DNA from: DRWZ01 sp964601505
GTDB lineage: Bacteria; Calescibacteriota; Calescibacteriia; Calescibacteriales; Calescibacteriaceae
NCBI GenBank assembly: GCA_964601505.1
Contig: CAZRNR010000036.1
Location: 1-21,888 of the forward strand
Reading direction: 5' to 3'
Length of the DNA stretch: 21,888 nt
Position 1 is the first letter of the stretch. Every line of letters starts with the position of its first letter. Below are positions 20,362 through 21,888 of this stretch, one piece after another. The notes under the pieces were generated by a model, which was given only the letters and a program-made list of their open reading frames with translations, made no database searches and was not told where the DNA came from. Both the position numbers and the translations under genes were made by a program.

Positions 20362-21175
20362 ATCCGACTATTACTACAAACTTATCGAGAAATACGAGCC
20401 GCTATCGGTTGATGAGGAAGTCGAATTGGCTAAAAAAGCCAAAGAGGGTGATATGCAGGCAAGGGAAAAACTTGTCCTGCACAACCTGAAATTTGTCGTG
20501 ACGATAGCAAAGCAGTACATGGGCTCCGGCTTGCCACTTGAAGACTTGATTGCCGAGGGAAACACTGGGCTGCTCAAGGCTATAGATAAATTTGACGTAA
20601 CCCGTGGTTTCAGGTTCATTTCGTACGCCGTTTGGTGGATAAGGCAAGCGATATTACAAGCAATTTCCGAAAACTTCAACATCAGGATACCTGCGAACAA
20701 ACTCGGCAATTACAGCAAATACAAAAACGAGTACGAAAGGCTGGCCCAACTCCACGATGGCAACGTCGACATAGATGAGATCACCAAAAACCTTGATTTG
20801 ACTGCCGCCGAGATAAAAGAGATTTCTGAAATTGAAAAGGGCAACACTTTGTCGCTTGATGCGCCACTTGGTGATAGCGACCTGACTTTGCTGGATACGT
20901 TACCGAGCTACGATGAGAACCCAGAGAAAAAGATAATGCGCGAAAGCTTCAGAGAGGAACTTGAAGCCTTGCTCAACACTCTTGAGGCCAGAGAAAAAAT
21001 GGTCATAAAGCTTTATTTCGGCCTTGACATCAGTAGACCTTTGACACTTGACGAAATTGCTGCGATGTTTAAACTGACGAGGGAAAGGATCAGGCAGTTG
21101 AGAGAGCGAGGTTTGCGGAAGTTAAGGATACGAGCAAGGAAGGCTAAGTTACGTGAGTACTTATCGTATTACTAA
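20354..21175 (+). CDS. RpoD-like sigma-70 family RNA polymerase sigma factor
   Basis: A 273-residue protein from ATG 20354. The regions are complete: 1.2 (LSVDEEVELAKKAKEGD), 2.1-2.4 (NLKFVVTIAKQY, LPLEDLIAEGNTGLLKAIDKFD, FISYAVWWIRQAILQAI, residues 44-104), 3.0-3.1 (RIPANKLGNYSKYKNE, 111-126), 3.2 (LDAPLGDSDLTLLDTLP) and 4.1-4.2 with the helix-turn-helix (TLDEIAAMFKLTRERIRQLRERGLRKLR, 231-258). It is the short group 1 type of about 280 residues, without the long N-terminal region 1.1 of E. coli RpoD. At the region 3.0 positions that contact an extended -10 in E. coli (His455, Glu458) it has N115 and G118, as in Bacteroidota-type factors. A primary-type sigma on a phage is unusual and probably redirects host polymerase. 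It ends its operon with a clear terminator. Confidence 0.92.
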   Translation: MNRSDYYYKLIEKYEPLSVDEEVELAKKAKEGDMQAREKLVLHNLKFVVTIAKQYMGSGLPLEDLIAEGNTGLLKAIDKFDVTRGFRFISYAVWWIRQAILQAISENFNIRIPANKLGNYSKYKNEYERLAQLHDGNVDIDEITKNLDLTAAEIKEISEIEKGNTLSLDAPLGDSDLTLLDTLPSYDENPEKKIMRESFREELEALLNTLEAREKMVIKLYFGLDISRPLTLDEIAAMFKLTRERIRQLRERGLRKLRIRARKAKLREYLSYY

Positions 21176-21183
21176 TGATTTTT

Positions 21184-21208
21184 GGGGCAGCAATGCCCCA
21201 TTTTTTTT
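21184..21208 (+). terminator. Intrinsic terminator after sigma factor gene
   Basis: GGGGCA-GCAA-TGCCCC, a 6-bp stem closed by a GCAA tetraloop, then A and eight T residues. It begins nine bases after the stop codon. Confidence 0.9.
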
Positions 21209-21211
21209 ATT

Positions 21212-21229
21212 AGTACGCCGTGGCGTACT
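21212..21229. repeat. Inverted repeat AGTACGCC-GT-GGCGTACT
   Basis: An 18-bp element with perfect 8-bp arms, differing from the coding-region palindromes at 5377 and 11788 only at the central bases. This is the non-coding copy, directly after the terminator. Confidence 0.7.
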
Positions 21230-21305
21230 GAATTTGTGCGCGCGGCGCGAAATTCAAATTTACGCAACTCAAAAAAATTTTTTTTTCGATTTTGCGGCAG
21301 GAATT

Positions 21306-21479
21306 ATTTTTCCCCTTTTCTCCTCTTCTTCCCTTTTCCCCTCTTCCTCTCTGCCGTTCCTCCGTTCTTGCCGTTCTTCTCCTCCTCCTCCCTTTCCTTC
21401 CCCCACCCACCACCCTTTTGCCGTTCTTGCCGTTTTTGCCGTTTTTGCCTTCTTTTGTTTTGTTTGCCGTTGATGCCGA
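21306..21479 (+). repeat. Polypyrimidine tract with six GCCGTT motifs
   Basis: About 170 bp in which the plus strand is almost purine-free except for GCCG and TTG. GCCGTT occurs at 21353, 21370, 21420, 21429, 21438 and 21466. The copies at 21420, 21429 and 21438 form a 9-bp tandem array TTGCCGTT(C/T). The pattern recalls iterons or a strand-biased unwinding element. Confidence 0.7.
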
Positions 21480-21493
21480 AATAGACCAATTTT

Positions 21494-21541
21494 GCCCTTT
21501 GTTTTTTTCGGCCGGGTAGGCCTATAACGGCGTTAAAGGGC
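21494..21541. other. Nested inverted repeat
   Basis: Outer arms GCCCTTT (21494-21500) and AAAGGGC (21535-21541) enclose an inner hairpin GGCC-GGGTA-GGCC at 21510-21522. The plus strand has seven T residues just after the left outer arm. Confidence 0.5.
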
Positions 21542-21578
21542 GGTTTTCGGGTTAGGGCGTAATACGGCCTTAGGTATA

Positions 21579-21584
21579 TATAAT
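21579..21584 (+). promoter_or_regulatory. -10 like TATAAT inside an inverted repeat
   Basis: TATAAT within AGGTAT-ATATA-ATACCT (21572-21588). If active rightwards, transcription would start near 21591 and run through the three covarying stem-loops. It lacks the TGG of the other boxes. Confidence 0.3.
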
Positions 21585-21600
21585 ACCTTGCTTTTTGTTT

Positions 21601-21614
21601 CGCTAGCGCTAGCG
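21601..21614. repeat. 14-bp palindrome CGCTAGCGCTAGCG
   Basis: A perfect palindrome built from CTAGCG units, five bases upstream of the first covarying stem-loop element. Confidence 0.6.
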
Positions 21615-21618
21615 ATTA

Positions 21619-21657
21619 ATGCTGAGGGGCTCTAAATGAGCCATTTAGACTCAGCAT
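21619..21657 (+). repeat. Covarying stem-loop element, copy 1
   Basis: Outer stem ATGCTGA / TCAGCAT (7 bp), 5' internal-loop GG, inner stem GGCTC / GAGCC, terminal loop TAAAT, 3' internal-loop ATTTAGAC. The internal-loop bases are identical in all three copies while the outer stem differs. Confidence 0.8.
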
Positions 21658-21686
21658 CGGTACCAAAACGTTGATGTATGTCTAAA

Positions 21687-21724
21687 CACCAAGGGGCTCC
21701 ACACTGAGCCATTTAGACTTGGTG
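21687..21724 (+). repeat. Covarying stem-loop element, copy 2
   Basis: Outer stem CACCAA / TTGGTG (6 bp), GG, inner stem GGCTC / GAGCC, loop CACACT, then ATTTAGAC. In this copy only, GTCTAAA just upstream (21680-21686) is the reverse complement of TTTAGAC, so an alternative pairing could replace the outer stem. Confidence 0.8.
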
Positions 21725-21745
21725 CCGCAACGCCGCTATGGCGTC

Positions 21746-21779
21746 ACTTGCGCCGGCCTTATCCGGCCTGAGCGCCAGT
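21746..21779. other. GC-rich imperfect hairpin between copies 2 and 3
   Basis: Stems ACT/AGT, GCGC/GCGC and GGCC/GGCC with small asymmetric internal loops and a six-base loop TTATCC. Its overall size and outer/inner stem layout resemble the three elements but it lacks their invariant loop bases. A second small hairpin ACGCC-GCTAT-GGCGT (21730-21744) precedes it. Confidence 0.5.
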
Positions 21780-21813
21780 ACTATATTTACCAAGTTCAGT
21801 TGAAACTATGCAT

Positions 21814-21852
21814 GACGTCAGGGGCCTCAACTAGGCCATTTAGACTGACGTC
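21814..21852 (+). repeat. Covarying stem-loop element, copy 3
   Basis: Outer stem GACGTCA / TGACGTC (7 bp), GG, inner stem GGCCT / AGGCC, loop CAACT, then ATTTAGAC. Here both outer and inner stems have changed relative to copies 1 and 2 with pairing kept. AT-rich DNA and seven T residues follow at 21870-21876. Confidence 0.8.
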
Positions 21853-21888
21853 GTAATAATATAATAAATTTTTTTGTCAAAGTCAAGT

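Larger units (their letters stand above)
21230..21888. other. Gene-free structured region at right end
   Basis: No credible coding frame is seen. Open frames here are low-complexity Phe/Pro/Ser or Lys/Arg/Glu products of a polypyrimidine tract. In order the region holds an A/T-run segment, a pyrimidine-rich tract with GCCGTT repeats, a nested hairpin near 21494-21541, an AGGTAT/ATACCT inverted repeat containing TATAAT, a 14-bp palindrome CGCTAGCGCTAGCG, three copies of a covarying stem-loop element, and a further GC-rich imperfect hairpin. The density of structure suggests an origin, packaging site or structured RNA gene. Confidence 0.75.

Noticed and set aside
21153..21519. Several 60-106 codon frames over the polypyrimidine tract
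   Set aside because: Products are Phe/Ser/Pro or Lys/Arg/Glu low complexity, overlap one another on both strands and follow a strong terminator.
21619..21852. CRISPR array
   Set aside because: Only three units, unequal spacing, and most of each unit varies with kept pairing; CRISPR repeats are near-identical with uniform spacers.
21619..21852. Integron attC sites
   Set aside because: The size and hairpin form are similar, but there is no GTT/AAC R-box pair or extrahelical base pattern, and no cassette genes or integrase nearby.

Overview
The window looks like part of a large tailed-phage (Caudoviricetes) genome, or a prophage or plasmid derived from one. The signs are a prohead-type serine protease next to a very acidic scaffold-like protein, a lysis-like cassette with a soluble lytic transglycosylase, a free-standing LAGLIDADG homing endonuclease, two sigma-70 family proteins, dense and often overlapping genes, and many unrecognised ORFs. 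The host is bacterial and probably Gram-negative: there is a lytic transglycosylase and a protein ending in an outer-membrane-like C-terminal Phe. Many genes lack a clear Shine-Dalgarno, and the RpoD-like sigma carries Asn/Gly at two region 3.0 positions as in Bacteroidota-type factors, but this is too little to name a host. By eye the DNA is AT-rich, with sharply bounded GC-rich islands inside several genes.

Layout. (1) 1-3856, minus strand: head module with two unknown genes, the protease, the acidic protein, a small helical protein and a partial gene running off the left edge. (2) 4058-8944, plus strand: a small membrane protein, then a near-continuous operon of a radical SAM/SPASM protein, an unknown gene, RNase HII, an unknown gene and an RNase E/G homologue. 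(3) 8901-12159, minus strand: homing endonuclease and two beta-rich, possibly virion, proteins. (4) 12276-14688, plus strand: six small unknown genes. (5) 14685-15656, minus strand: a helical protein. (6) 15787-15930, plus strand: a 47-residue zinc ribbon behind a 39-base A tract. (7) 15979-18015, minus strand: lysis-like cassette. (8) 18114-21175, plus strand: divergent sigma-like protein, possible replication initiator, zinc-ribbon protein and RpoD-like sigma. (9) 21176-21888: about 700 bp without genes but full of structure, including a polypyrimidine tract with GCCGTT repeats, several palindromes, and three copies of a stem / internal-loop / stem element whose stems covary while the internal loop is invariant.

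The sequence suggests two promoter classes. Plus-strand units start with an extended -10 of the form TGGTAnAAT and no evident -35. Minus-strand units start with TTG-type -35, exactly 17 bp, then TATCTT, TATATT or CATATT. The phage also encodes two different sigma-like proteins, so a dedicated transcription programme is plausible. The best candidates for something undescribed are the three covarying elements at the right end, the phage RNA-processing operon (radical SAM + RNase HII + RNase E/G), and the encoded poly(A) leader.
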